This document shows positions 29,514 through 37,849 of a stretch of 64,000 bases of DNA, piece by piece. Origin of the DNA: Pseudomonas svalbardensis (GTDB lineage Bacteria > Pseudomonadota > Gammaproteobacteria > Pseudomonadales > Pseudomonadaceae). Below the pieces are notes generated by a model. That model made no database searches and was not told where the DNA came from. It saw only the letters and a program-made list of their open reading frames with translations. Numbering within the stretch: the stretch's first letter is position 1; every line of letters starts with the position of its first letter. The position numbers were made by a program, and so were the translations under genes. The DNA is taken from the NCBI RefSeq assembly GCF_030053115.1, contig NZ_CP125619.1:1303001-1367000 (forward strand), in the 5' to 3' direction.

Positions 29514-30647
29514 ATGAAAAAGCCACCCATTTTGATGGGGAGGACCGACCCGGTATTCGACCTGTTGGGGAAGTCACCCCACAAGGAACGCCTTTCGGAC
29601 TACCTTGCCCTGCTCAAGCCGCTGGACGATCAGGGGCGTTATCTGCCTTTCGATGAGTTGCGCTACCGCTGGGCGCCGGGGCTGGATTCTAATCTGTGCT
29701 GGGCGCTGGTGAAGAAAGCCCGGACTGCGCAGTACTCAAGTTTGTTGCCGCTGGGCGAGCCGCTTCAATGGGGCAATTTTGTGCTCACGCCGTTGGCGCA
29801 GAAAGCTATTTCCGCCGTCGATCGACAAGCCACAACGGCCGAGCTGGAGTACATGACCAGTCAGATTGGCGAGCATGCGCACTTCAGCTATCTGCTCAAC
29901 GATTTGATCGAAGACGAAGCCATCAGCAGCAGCCAGCTCGAAGGCGCGGCGACCACCACGCGGGTGGCCAAGGACATGCTCAAACGCAATCGCCTGCCGC
30001 GCACGCCGGATGAGCGAATGGTGATCGGCAATTACAAGATGATGAATTTCGCCTGGGAAAAGCGTTATGACGCCCTGAGTGTCGAACTGATTTCAGCCAT
30101 GCACCGGGTGGGTGTCGAGGGCATTGATGACACGCAATATTCGCCGGGGGAGTTCAGGGCCAACGATGATGTAGTGGTGCAGGACGGCGAGGGCAACACC
30201 GTGCATACACCGCCGCCCGCAGCAGGGCTGATGTCACGATTGCGGGTGTTGTCGACGTGGATCAACCAGCCCCATAACGATCCCGATCAAGTGGATTACC
30301 TTCATCCACTGACCAAAGGCATCGCACTGCATTTTGCACTGGGCTATGAGCATCCTTTCCGCGACGGCAACGGCCGGGTGGCGCGGGCGCTGTTTTATTG
30401 GTTCATGTTCAAGAATGACTTCTCTGCCTTTCGTTACATTGCGATCAGCATTTTGCTGCGCAGTGCGCCGGTGAAATACGGGCGCTCGTATCTGAACTCC
30501 GAGGCTGATGACCTCGATCTGACTTATTTCATCGATTTCCAGTGTTCGGTCATCCTGCGGGCTGTCAGCGGTTTCACCGAGGCATATCGGAAAAGTCTGG
30601 TGTATGCCGAGTTTTTGAGAAGCGAAAGATCGGTCGCGAGTGGGTAA
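29514..30647 (+). CDS. Fic family protein (predicted adenylyltransferase with N-terminal inhibitory motif)
   Basis: The 377-residue protein carries the complete Fic motif HPFRDGNGRVAR (residues 280-291; catalytic His280, Asp284, Arg288 and Arg291). An inhibitory helix motif of the [S/T]xxxE[G/N] type appears as SSQLEG at residues 139-144, placing it in the class where the inhibitor lies N-terminal in the same chain. The ~90 residues at the N-terminus look like a Fic_N or winged-helix-like region. Fic enzymes transfer AMP (or other phosphate groups) to hydroxyls of target proteins; the target is unknown. No separate antitoxin gene is adjacent. The gene sits between mexK and a REP palindrome. 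Confidence 0.9.
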   Translation: MKKPPILMGRTDPVFDLLGKSPHKERLSDYLALLKPLDDQGRYLPFDELRYRWAPGLDSNLCWALVKKARTAQYSSLLPLGEPLQWGNFVLTPLAQKAISAVDRQATTAELEYMTSQIGEHAHFSYLLNDLIEDEAISSSQLEGAATTTRVAKDMLKRNRLPRTPDERMVIGNYKMMNFAWEKRYDALSVELISAMHRVGVEGIDDTQYSPGEFRANDDVVVQDGEGNTVHTPPPAAGLMSRLRVLSTWINQPHNDPDQVDYLHPLTKGIALHFALGYEHPFRDGNGRVARALFYWFMFKNDFSAFRYIAISILLRSAPVKYGRSYLNSEADDLDLTYFIDFQCSVILRAVSGFTEAYRKSLVYAEFLRSERSVASG

Positions 30648-30839
30648 TGCCGATCAGTTAAGGAACGACACAATCCGTAGCAGCTGGCGAAGCCTGCGTT
30701 CGGCTGCGCAGCAGTCGTAAAACCTGAGTTTGCGGTCTTCCTGAAACACCGCATCGTCTGATTTCACGACTGCTGCGCAGCCGAACGCAGGCTTCGCCAG
30801 CTGCTACGGATCGCGTTTTGGCTTAACTGATTGGCATTA
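30646..30839. repeat. Long REP/BIME-type palindrome after the Fic gene
   Basis: Perfect 46-base inverted arms (30673-30718 and 30766-30811; arm begins ATCCGTAGCAGCTGGCGAAG). Similarity continues outwards: TAATGCC..ATCAGTTAA at 30646 matches TTAACTGATTGGCATTA at 30823 inverted. The element boundary reaches the Fic stop codon. Same general family as 5466-5614. Confidence 0.9.
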
Positions 30840-30888
30840 GGCGCGAGTGGGTCTTCTTTCTGAGGGCTCAAAACACAACCCCGTTCTG

Positions 30889-30918
30889 ATCGTTCCCACG
30901 CGGAGCTGGGAACGATCA
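30889..30918. repeat. Short palindrome, GATCGTTCCCA family
   Basis: GATCGTTCCCACGC GGAG CTGGGAACGATC, a short hairpin just before the 3' end of the DUF4197 gene. A second copy lies at 43605-43640 after tcdA. Confidence 0.85.
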
Positions 30919-30931
30919 GCGGGAGAGAGTA

Positions 30932-31621
30932 TTAGAGGGTACCAAACACCTTCTTCGCCAAACTCGTCGCTGCTGCTGCAGGATTCTGGCGAATGGCTTC
31001 TTCCTGTTTACCAATCATCTCGAACAGACCGTTCAACGCCTGCTCGGTCACGTAGCTTTCGATGTTGGCGCTCTTCGCATCCACCACACCCATCGTCGCG
31101 GCTTGCCCGGCGAACGAGTTGTACTGCTTGGCCAGGCCCACCTGGTCGGTGGCTTGCTTGACGATTGGCAGGAACTTGACGCGGATCTGTTCGCGGCTGG
31201 TTTTGCTCAGGTACTGAGTGGCCGAGTCCTTGCCGCCGCTGAGAATGCCCTTGGCATCTTCCACGCTCATCTTCTTCACTGCGTCCACCAGGATTGGCTG
31301 GGCCTGGGTCACGGCGGTTTCAGCCGCTTTGTTCATGCTGGTTTCCAGCTGGTCGACCTGTTCGCCCATGCCGAACTGCTTCATCTTGCTGGCGACTTTG
31401 CCCAGTTTGCCCGGCAGTTCGATTTTCACGTCCGGGTTGTTGCTGAAACCGCCCGGCGTGCCGAGTTGTTTCACGGCCAGCTGCGCGCCTTGGGTCAGGG
31501 CATCCTTGAGGCCGCCGGTGGCGTCTTTTTGCGACAGGTCGCTGAGTGACAGCGCCAGGGCGCTGGCGGAGATCATCAAGCCTGCGCACAGGCCGGCGAA
31601 GCGAAGGGTAGGGCGGAACAT
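30932..31621 (-). CDS. DUF4197 periplasmic protein
   Basis: The 229-residue protein has a cleavable signal peptide (FAGLCAGLMISASALALS) and a helical mature domain with DUF4197 features (LSDLSQKDATGGLKDALTQG, NALxxLFEMIGKQEEAIRQN-type C-terminus). Function is unknown. It is the second gene of a minus-strand run plsB - ybaY-like - DUF4197, 29 bases after the lipoprotein gene. Confidence 0.88.
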   Translation of the reverse strand: MFRPTLRFAGLCAGLMISASALALSLSDLSQKDATGGLKDALTQGAQLAVKQLGTPGGFSNNPDVKIELPGKLGKVASKMKQFGMGEQVDQLETSMNKAAETAVTQAQPILVDAVKKMSVEDAKGILSGGKDSATQYLSKTSREQIRVKFLPIVKQATDQVGLAKQYNSFAGQAATMGVVDAKSANIESYVTEQALNGLFEMIGKQEEAIRQNPAAAATSLAKKVFGTL

Positions 31622-31650
31622 GGCAGCTTCCTTTGTTCAAAAATTGAGAG

Positions 31651-32049
31651 TTAGCGAGCGGCGTCGACGCGGATTTTCAGAGGCTGCGGGTCGCTGCCAT
31701 CCAGCTGCACGGCGTGATGTTCGGTGGTGATGAACATCAGTTCGCCATTCACTTCGATCCGTGCGCTGACCGAATAACGATGACCCGGTTTGACCTGCGT
31801 TGGATCGTAACTCAGATGAAACGGCAGCGGCACCTGGCCTTTGACCGGGCCTTTCTGTTCGTCGAGGATCACGGCGGGCGCGTCGGCCAGGGACACGTCC
31901 TGCAAGCTGACGCTTAAGATGGCGCTGGGCGGCAGGGCAATGCGTTGCAAGTAGAAGACTTCGCCATCTAGGCTGGTTTTGGCGGCAGGTTGCATCGACT
32001 GACAGGCACCCATCAGGGTGGTCATGGCCAATAAAGAGAGTTTTTTCAT
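31651..32049 (-). CDS. YbaY family lipoprotein
   Basis: The 132-residue protein has a lipoprotein signal (MKKLSLLAMTTLMGAC) and a beta-sandwich domain with the YbaY pattern (LPPSAILSVSLQDVSLADAP, then VPLPFHLSYDPTQVKPGHRY). The role is unknown. It follows plsB after 51 bases that contain a hairpin (32069-32091). Confidence 0.88.
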   Translation of the reverse strand: MKKLSLLAMTTLMGACQSMQPAAKTSLDGEVFYLQRIALPPSAILSVSLQDVSLADAPAVILDEQKGPVKGQVPLPFHLSYDPTQVKPGHRYSVSARIEVNGELMFITTEHHAVQLDGSDPQPLKIRVDAAR

Positions 32050-32068
32050 CGGAGATCTCCGTATCGAA

Positions 32069-32091
32069 GGCGCCAGAAGAGGCCTGGCGCC
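32069..32091. other. Hairpin between plsB and the YbaY-like gene
   Basis: GGCGCCAG AAGAGG CCTGGCGCC, a GC-rich inverted repeat 10 bases after the plsB stop codon on the minus strand. It lacks a T run and may attenuate or protect the plsB transcript. Confidence 0.5.
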
Positions 32092-32100
32092 CGTAGGAAT

Positions 32101-34605
32101 TTAGTCGGATAGAGTCGGAGCCGCGACCTGATCCGCCGCATCTTCACTGCGATGCAACGCCACCTGGCGGATCGACAAGCGAATCTCCGCCGGCAACACC
32201 CGCTTGGCCGCGCCTTCGGCCAGTTCGCCGAGCAATTCGTGATAGCTCAGCTTGCCGGCCTCGTCGCGCTTGAGCACGTCCAGATCCAGCATCGTCTGGA
32301 TGAAGTGGCGGAACAGGCTCTTGTCGAAGAACTCCGGGGCGTTGAGGCCATGGAGGATCGACAGGCGCTGGGCCATGACCGTGCACAGGTCTTCCAGCTC
32401 TTCGGCGCTGATGCTGTTCTGACCGCTGTTGAGCAGCAGCGAGACCGTCATGTAAAAGCGCTGTAAGGTCTGGGCGATGCTTCTCGACAGCAGGGTCAGC
32501 AGCACGAAATGCCGCGAGCTCGGCGCCGGCCGCAGGTAGACGTCATTCTCAAAACGCAGCAGACCTTGCTCGACGAAGGCTTCGAGCCATTGATCGATCA
32601 CCGCATCCAGTTCGTCCAGCGACCAGCGAATGAACAATTCCGATTGCAGGTACGGATAGAGCGCGCGGGTGTAGCGCAGGATCTGTTCGCGGCTCATGCG
32701 CGAGGCGCTCTGGAAGAAACTCGCCAGCAGCGCCGGCAAGGCGAAGATGTGCAAAACGTTGTTGCGGTAGTAGGTCATCAGGACGGCATTCTGCTCGTCC
32801 AGATACAGAATCTTGCCCAGGGCATCGCTCTGCTCGGACAGGAGATCCATGTCCTTCACATGCTCTATCAGCGTGCGGCCGTCACCTTCCGGCAGCGTGG
32901 TGTGCGGCGAATACGGGACCTTGCGCAACAGCGCCAGATACAGATCAAGCACCCGCGCCATGGCGCGATCATCCAGCGCGAGACGGCTGGTGGACAGCAG
33001 CGCCAGGGCCACGAGATTGACCGGGTTGATCGCCGCCGCTTCGTTCAGATGCTGCGCGACTTTCTCGCCGAGGCGGTTGGTGGTTTCGTTGAGCCAGGCC
33101 GGTTTGAATTGCGGGCCGAGTTCCTGTTTACGCCAGTCAGGCTGTTCGCTGTCGAGGAATTCCGCCAGTTTGATCGGTTCGCCAAAGTTCACCGCCACTT
33201 GGCCGAAGCGCTGCTTGAGGGCGCCGATGACTTTGAAGATGTCGAAGATCGATTCTTTCTTCTTGCTCGCGCCACGCAGTTCCCCGAGGTAGGTCCGGCC
33301 TTCCAGCACGCGCTCGTAGCCGATGTAGACCGGGATGAAGACGATCGGCATCCGCGACGAGCGCAGGAAGCTGCGCAAGGTAATCGCCAGCATGCCGGTT
33401 TTCGGTTGCAGCATGCGCCCGGTGCGCGAACGGCCACCCTCGACGAAGTACTCCACCGGGAAGCCTTTGGTGAACAGGGTGTGCAGGTATTCGTTGAACA
33501 CCGAGGTGTAGAGCGGGTTGCCTTTGAAGGTGCGGCGCATGAAGAACGCACCGCCGCGCCGCAGCAGACTGCCGATCACTGGCATGTTGAGGTTGATCCC
33601 GGCAGCGATGTGCGGCGGGGTCAGGCCGTTGCGGAACAGCAAGTAGGACAGCAGCAGATAGTCGATGTGGCTGCGATGGCACGGCACGTAGATCACTTCG
33701 TGACCCTGAGCGACCTTCTGCACGCCTTCGATGTGGTTGACCTTGATCCCGTCGTAAATCTTGTTCCAGAACCAGCTCAGCACCACTTCCAGAAAGCGGA
33801 TCGCGGTGTAGGTGTAGTCGGAGGCGATCTCGTTGCCATAGCGCAGGGCCTGGGCCTTGGCTTTCTCTGGGGAGATGTTCTCTCGCTCGGCTTCGTCAAG
33901 GATCGCTTGCTTGACCAGCGGCTGATTCAGCAGGCCTTTGACCAGATTGCGACGGTGGGAAATGTCCGGACCGATCACCGCCGCTTTCAGGTTGCGGAAG
34001 TGCACCCGCAGAATTCGTTGGGCCATGCGCACGGTGCGTTCGTGGCCTTTGTTGTGATCGATCAGTTCACGCAGATGAATCGGCGCCGAGAACTGCACCC
34101 GGGTTTTGCGCCCCAGCACAATGATGCTCAGCAACCGGCGCAGGCGCCCGGTGACCGCCCAGCTGTCGGCGAAGAGCAATTTCCATGGGCTCGACTCGCT
34201 GTCTGGCGACTGACCCCAGAACACGCTGACCGGAATGATCTGCGCGTCTTCGGCGGCGTTCTGGCTCAACGCGCTGACCAGACGAGTCAAGGTCGGCGGT
34301 GCACCACGCTTATCCTGACGGCCGAGCCAATCGGGCTCTGGCGTCAGGTAAAAGAACGCCGCGGGTTCCTCCAGCGTACCTGCCGAGACCGGCAACACCG
34401 GGCGGGGCAAACCTGCCTTGCTGCACTCGGTATCGACCACGGCCAGGTCGGTCAGCGAAGGGTTTTGCAGGACGTAGAACACCGGCCGGCTGCGGTCGAG
34501 GTTGAGGGTGAACGACGACTGATTGATCGTCTCCGAGCGAACCCAGAGGTAGAGCAGTCGGCGCAAGGTGCCAAACACAAGACGGCGGAACGGGGAACGG
34601 GTCAT
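32101..34605 (-). CDS. plsB: Glycerol-3-phosphate 1-O-acyltransferase
   Basis: The 834-residue protein is of the PlsB type (about 800 residues in E. coli). The acyltransferase motifs are visible: block [13 protein letters not shown] (HX4D), [10 protein letters not shown] (block II), [19 protein letters not shown] (block III) and [12 protein letters not shown] (block IV). It acylates sn-glycerol-3-phosphate to lysophosphatidate at the inner membrane, the first step of phospholipid synthesis. A perfect 23-bp inverted repeat lies 50-106 bases upstream of the start. Confidence 0.96.
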   Translation of the reverse strand: MTRSPFRRLVFGTLRRLLYLWVRSETINQSSFTLNLDRSRPVFYVLQNPSLTDLAVVDTECSKAGLPRPVLPVSAGTLEEPAAFFYLTPEPDWLGRQDKRGAPPTLTRLVSALSQNAAEDAQIIPVSVFWGQSPDSESSPWKLLFADSWAVTGRLRRLLSIIVLGRKTRVQFSAPIHLRELIDHNKGHERTVRMAQRILRVHFRNLKAAVIGPDISHRRNLVKGLLNQPLVKQAILDEAERENISPEKAKAQALRYGNEIASDYTYTAIRFLEVVLSWFWNKIYDGIKVNHIEGVQKVAQGHEVIYVPCHRSHIDYLLLSYLLFRNGLTPPHIAAGINLNMPVIGSLLRRGGAFFMRRTFKGNPLYTSVFNEYLHTLFTKGFPVEYFVEGGRSRTGRMLQPKTGMLAITLRSFLRSSRMPIVFIPVYIGYERVLEGRTYLGELRGASKKKESIFDIFKVIGALKQRFGQVAVNFGEPIKLAEFLDSEQPDWRKQELGPQFKPAWLNETTNRLGEKVAQHLNEAAAINPVNLVALALLSTSRLALDDRAMARVLDLYLALLRKVPYSPHTTLPEGDGRTLIEHVKDMDLLSEQSDALGKILYLDEQNAVLMTYYRNNVLHIFALPALLASFFQSASRMSREQILRYTRALYPYLQSELFIRWSLDELDAVIDQWLEAFVEQGLLRFENDVYLRPAPSSRHFVLLTLLSRSIAQTLQRFYMTVSLLLNSGQNSISAEELEDLCTVMAQRLSILHGLNAPEFFDKSLFRHFIQTMLDLDVLKRDEAGKLSYHELLGELAEGAAKRVLPAEIRLSIRQVALHRSEDAADQVAAPTLSD

Positions 34606-34630
34606 ACGGCATCTGCATGAGTGAATAAAA

Positions 34631-34646
34631 CCGAGCGTTTGCTCGG
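34631..34646. other. Small hairpin upstream of plsB
   Basis: CCGAGC GTTT GCTCGG, a perfect 6-bp stem in the plsB 5' region, next to the larger inverted repeat at 34655-34711. Confidence 0.4.
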
Positions 34647-34654
34647 GCGGTCGT

Positions 34655-34711
34655 AGGGGGCTTTCTCAACCAGTTTCGGCGCGGCGCGGAAACTGGTTGA
34701 GAAAGCCCCCT
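34655..34711. repeat. Perfect 23-bp inverted repeat between plsB and the cold-shock gene
   Basis: Arms 34655-34677 (AGGGGGCTTTCTCAACCAGT plus TTC) and 34689-34711 are exact reverse complements around an 11-base centre. It lies between divergent genes, so it is not a simple terminator of either. It could be a regulatory hairpin in the plsB leader, a small RNA terminator or a small mobile repeat. Confidence 0.85.
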
Positions 34712-34763
34712 AGTGTGCCGTATTCGCCGAAAATCGGCAAAAAAGCGCCTAAGTAAAGTTGAG

Positions 34764-34791
34764 TTGAGAGTTTTCGCGCCTGTCATATACT
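34764..34791 (+). promoter_or_regulatory. Sigma-70 promoter of the cold-shock gene
   Basis: TTGAGA (34764-34769), 16-base spacer, TATACT (34786-34791). The transcript would have a leader of about 30 bases before the ATG at 34828, with AAGAAGGGG as ribosome site region. Confidence 0.65.
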
Positions 34792-34827
34792 CGGCGGCTC
34801 AACAATAAAAAGAAGGGGTACTGTTAC

Positions 34828-35037
34828 ATGGCAACGCGCGAAACCGGCAATGTGAAGTGGTTCAACGACGCCAAGGGTTACGGCTTCATTCAGCGCGAGG
34901 ACGGGGTGGACGTGTTCGTGCATTACCGCGCGATTCGCGGCGAAGGGCACCGCTCGCTGGCTGAAGGTCAGCAGGTTGAATACGGCGTGGTGACCGGCGA
35001 GAAGGGCTTGCAGGCTGAGGATGTTGTAGGCCTGTAA
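34828..35037 (+). CDS. Cold-shock domain protein (CspA family)
   Basis: The 69-residue protein has RNP1 (KGYGFI) and RNP2 (DVFVHY) motifs in the order expected for CspA-type single-strand nucleic-acid binding proteins. The opening [15 protein letters not shown] is diagnostic. It should act as an RNA chaperone in the cytoplasm. The leader is short, without an obvious cspA-type cold thermosensor of 150 bases, so it may not be strongly cold-induced. Confidence 0.95.
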   Translation: MATRETGNVKWFNDAKGYGFIQREDGVDVFVHYRAIRGEGHRSLAEGQQVEYGVVTGEKGLQAEDVVGL

Positions 35038-35065
35038 TCCATATATTACGGATCACCCAAAACCA

Positions 35066-35155
35066 CTGTGGGAGCGAGCTTGCTCGCGATGAGGCCCTTT
35101 CAGTCAACATCAATGTTGAATGTCAGTTCGCTATCGCGAGCAAGCTCCCCCACAG
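35066..35155. repeat. REP pair (inverted)
   Basis: TGTGGGAGCGAGCTTGCTCGCGA and TCGCGAGCAAGCTCCCCCACA around about 45 bases. Same subtype as 11276-11371. Confidence 0.9.
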
Positions 35156-35171
35156 GTTTTGTGTACAGCTT

Positions 35172-35280
35172 TTAGACAGTCTTCCAGGTGATTTCTTCTT
35201 CACCATCAGCGCTAATGCGCATCCAGCGATCCGCTGTCTCCTTACCTTCCTCCTCAACCCACGTAGCGTAATTTTCTCAC
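35172..35280 (-). pseudogene. Broken 3' end of a second copy of the small gene at 37389-37766
   Basis: On the minus strand the bases encode WVEEEGKETADRWMRISADG followed by EEEITWKTV and a stop, matching the C-terminus of the intact protein (WVEEEGEETADRWMRISADG, EEEITWKTA). Upstream of this the similarity stops within about six codons and an in-frame TGA appears. About 90 bases are shared with roughly 10 mismatches, mostly at third codon positions, so this is a diverged homologue, not a recent duplicate. No start codon or ribosome site remains. Confidence 0.85.
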
Positions 35281-35414
35281 CCTTACGTTGATGCTGGATG
35301 TTCAACCACCTGTCATATCTGACAGTAGACTGCTTTTTTTCACCAGCCTAACCTCGGCGAACATCATCTCTGAGCTCGCATTGGCGGGCGCAGGAACAGT
35401 CGGGAGTGATCGAC

Positions 35415-37331
35415 ATGTGGAGAATCATTGGCTTTTTGCTGGTGTTGACTGTGGCCGGGTGCAATTCACAAGCCATCCCATCCGACCATGAACTGCCAAC
35501 TTCCGGCCAGGCAAAGTCTTCGGTCATGGCAATACCGGTGCAGGGCGGTAGCGAGGTAGCCACTACCCAGCAAGCCACAGTGTTCAAGGTGGTCGAAGCA
35601 CCTGCCGGTGAGTTGAATGCCGACACCCTGGGCGCCAATGCCACCGTGCAGGTGCGTTACCCGACCCTGGCGACCCGCGATACCGTCGGTGTGCGACTGA
35701 CAGGCGTGGCGTTGCGTGATGCGCCGATTCAGACCGTATCTACGGTCGGCGTACTCACGTTCAGCTTGTCCAAGGCGTGGATTACCGAGAACCTCAATCG
35801 CACGGTGACCTTGACTTACACCTATAAGGTGGGCGGAGCCGGCAATCTGATCACCTCGTCACCCTTGAGCATCCGTGTGATAGGCGTTCAGGGCCAAACG
35901 GTGTTCAAGGTCGTCGAAGCACCAGCCGGCGAGTTGAACGCCAACACCTTGGGCGATAACGCAACAGTGCAGGTGCGTTACCCGACGCTGGCGGCCCGCG
36001 ATACCGTCGGTGTGCGACTGACAGGCGTGGCGTTGCGTGATGCACCGATTCAGACCGTCTCTACGGTCGGCGTACTGACGTTCAACTTGTCCAAGGCGTG
36101 GATTACCGAGAACCTCAATCGCACGGTAACCTTGACCTATACCTACAAGGTAGGGGGTGCAGGCAGCTTAATTACCTCCTCACCCTTAAGCATCCGCGTA
36201 GTGGGTGCAGCTCAGGGCCAAGCGGTGTTCAAGGTCGTGGAAGCGCCGGCCGGTCAGTTGAATGCCGACACCCTGGGCGCTAACGCCACCGTGCAGGTGA
36301 ATTACCCGACACTGGCGACCCGCGATACCGTCGGCGTGCGCCTGGCCGGCGTGACACTGCGGGATGCGCCAATCCAGACGGTATCCACGGTCGGCGTCTT
36401 AAGCTTCAGCTTGCCTAAAGCATGGATCACCGAGAACCTCAACCGCAGTGTCAACCTCACCTACACCTACAAGGTGAGCGGCGCGGGCAGTCTGATTACG
36501 TCGTCGCCGTTGGAAATCAGGATCGTTGGTTCAACAGCTCCGACCGATGGACAGCGTGTGGCGAATGAGCTTAATGCGCAGTATTCCAACACCAGCAATA
36601 CCTGTCCGGGTAATAAAGCTGCATATGAATGCAATGGCGTGCTGATCCGCACAGTGGATGATTCGACGGCGTTTCGTGCCTGGAATCCAAGCCCCGGGGC
36701 GGTCACGCTGGGTGGGGTCTCGTTCAGCTACATGAAAATCGGCATTGGTATGAATCAGCTGCAGGGCAGTCGTACCCAAGGCTTTGTACTTGAGCCGGGT
36801 CAATACTTTACGGCCAACGGAGGCTATCCCCTTCAGGTGTTGTGTTCATATCCTTATGATGGAGGCACTTTGAATCGCAGTGCTGCCGGCTGCGGTGCGG
36901 CGTCCAACTTTCCAAGCAACAGTGGCCCGTGTGCTGCGCAGGGGATCAATACACTGACGGCCTGGCGTGCACACTTTCAGCAGTATCCGGCAAACAGTAC
37001 TAACCGCTATCACCATCAATGCAGTTTCGGTCCGGATCAGGCGTCATTCGCACTCAGCCTGACCTCGCGAGAAAATCCTGCGGCAGAGCTTGCCGCTTGG
37101 CGACAGAATGAGGTGATGATCAAAACCTGGCCCCAGAACACCTCGAACCTTCCGATCAAGGCTTTCATCTACTTCAATACCGCGAGCCGAGCGGTGGGCG
37201 TCGAAGGGGCGAAGAACATCCAGAGGGACTTCCTCAAAATGACAGGCAGGCGAATTCCTGTGATTCGGGTCACGCCGAATATCACGACGGGCAATGTCTT
37301 CAGCTACTTTGGCGCAGACCAAGGAATTTAA
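35415..37331 (+). CDS. Lipoprotein with three tandem ~108-residue repeats and a halovibrin-like C-terminal domain
   Basis: The start is taken at ATG 35415 (RBS GGGAG 9-13 bases upstream; a GTG at 35406 is the alternative), giving 638 residues. The signal peptide MWRIIGFLLVLTVAGC ends at a lipobox cysteine. Residues about 54-372 hold three near-identical repeats (each with VFKVVEAPAG, NATVQV, TRDTVGVRL, AWITENLNR and LITSSPL), probably beta-sandwich domains. Residues about 375-638 are a cysteine-rich domain (NTCPGNKAAYECNGVLIRTV, WNPSPGAVTLGGVSFSYMKI, HHQCSF, LPIKAFIYF) that resembles proteins annotated as halovibrin HvnA/HvnC from memory; I cannot verify this. Likely exported to the cell surface. 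It is isolated between a broken gene copy and an unrelated conserved gene. Confidence 0.8.
   Translation: MWRIIGFLLVLTVAGCNSQAIPSDHELPTSGQAKSSVMAIPVQGGSEVATTQQATVFKVVEAPAGELNADTLGANATVQVRYPTLATRDTVGVRLTGVALRDAPIQTVSTVGVLTFSLSKAWITENLNRTVTLTYTYKVGGAGNLITSSPLSIRVIGVQGQTVFKVVEAPAGELNANTLGDNATVQVRYPTLAARDTVGVRLTGVALRDAPIQTVSTVGVLTFNLSKAWITENLNRTVTLTYTYKVGGAGSLITSSPLSIRVVGAAQGQAVFKVVEAPAGQLNADTLGANATVQVNYPTLATRDTVGVRLAGVTLRDAPIQTVSTVGVLSFSLPKAWITENLNRSVNLTYTYKVSGAGSLITSSPLEIRIVGSTAPTDGQRVANELNAQYSNTSNTCPGNKAAYECNGVLIRTVDDSTAFRAWNPSPGAVTLGGVSFSYMKIGIGMNQLQGSRTQGFVLEPGQYFTANGGYPLQVLCSYPYDGGTLNRSAAGCGAASNFPSNSGPCAAQGINTLTAWRAHFQQYPANSTNRYHHQCSFGPDQASFALSLTSRENPAAELAAWRQNEVMIKTWPQNTSNLPIKAFIYFNTASRAVGVEGAKNIQRDFLKMTGRRIPVIRVTPNITTGNVFSYFGADQGI
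35577..36531 (+). repeat. Three tandem ~322-bp repeats within the lipoprotein gene
   Basis: The unit starting GTGTTCAAGGT occurs at 35580, 35901 and 36225 (spacing 321 and 324 bases). Nucleotide identity between units is high, including many third positions, pointing to recent duplication or gene conversion and possible copy-number variation between strains. Confidence 0.92.
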
Positions 37332-37388
37332 AAGGGATTGGTACCCGATGCCATGTTCGTTCATCAACGAGCATGGCGTTTGAGGTGT

Positions 37389-37766
37389 TCAGGCAGTTTT
37401 CCAGGTGATTTCTTCTTCACCATCCGCGCTGATGCGCATCCAGCGATCCGCGGTCTCTTCACCTTCTTCCTCGACCCAGCTACCCGGTGCGCAACGCACT
37501 TCGACGTTCAGCGCGGCAAACGCTGCGCGGGCGCAGGCGATGTCGTCTTCCCACGGGGTCTGGTCGCTGTCCAGGAACAGGCTGTTCCATTTGCCCACGG
37601 CTTTCGGCAGCCAGGTGACCGACACGTTGCCGGCCTTGCACTTGTAGGTCTGGCCTTTCTGGACCCAGTCGGTGCATGGGCCCAAAGCAGTGCCGAGCCA
37701 GGCCGCGACGGCCTTGTAGTCGACGTCGGCGTCTTTCAGGTAAATCTCGATATCGGGTTGGCGCAT
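37389..37766 (-). CDS. Conserved small protein of unknown function
   Basis: The start is ATG 37766 (MRQPDIEIYLKDADVDYKAV) with GAGGAC 7 bases upstream, giving 125 residues; the open frame extends further but without a ribosome site. Soluble, acidic, with two cysteines (GPCTDW, TYKCKAG, plus ACARAAF and RCAPGS) and a conserved C-terminal VEEEGEETADRWMRISADGE. It lies upstream of rlmA-dapE in opposite order to the cold-shock gene, a neighbourhood I recall from other Pseudomonas. A second, broken C-terminus lies at 35172-35280. Confidence 0.8.
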   Translation of the reverse strand: MRQPDIEIYLKDADVDYKAVAAWLGTALGPCTDWVQKGQTYKCKAGNVSVTWLPKAVGKWNSLFLDSDQTPWEDDIACARAAFAALNVEVRCAPGSWVEEEGEETADRWMRISADGEEEITWKTA

Positions 37767-37849
37767 GGATGTCCTCACTGCGGGTCTGAAAAATCCATTC
37801 GCGGATTTAGCCGGTCTACGGCAAATGCCGAAGACCAAAAAATTAAAAA

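Noticed and set aside
32509..34620. 703-codon plus-strand frame across plsB
   Set aside because: Antisense shadow of plsB with no start signal or domain.
35123..35305. 60-codon minus-strand frame next to the cold-shock gene
   Set aside because: It crosses the gene remnant in the wrong frame and the REP element; the meaningful frame is the broken C-terminus described at 35172-35280.
35276..37388. Integrative element with integrase and att sites
   Set aside because: No integrase, tRNA target or transposase is present in the interval; only one cargo gene is seen, so recombination of allele ends is preferred.
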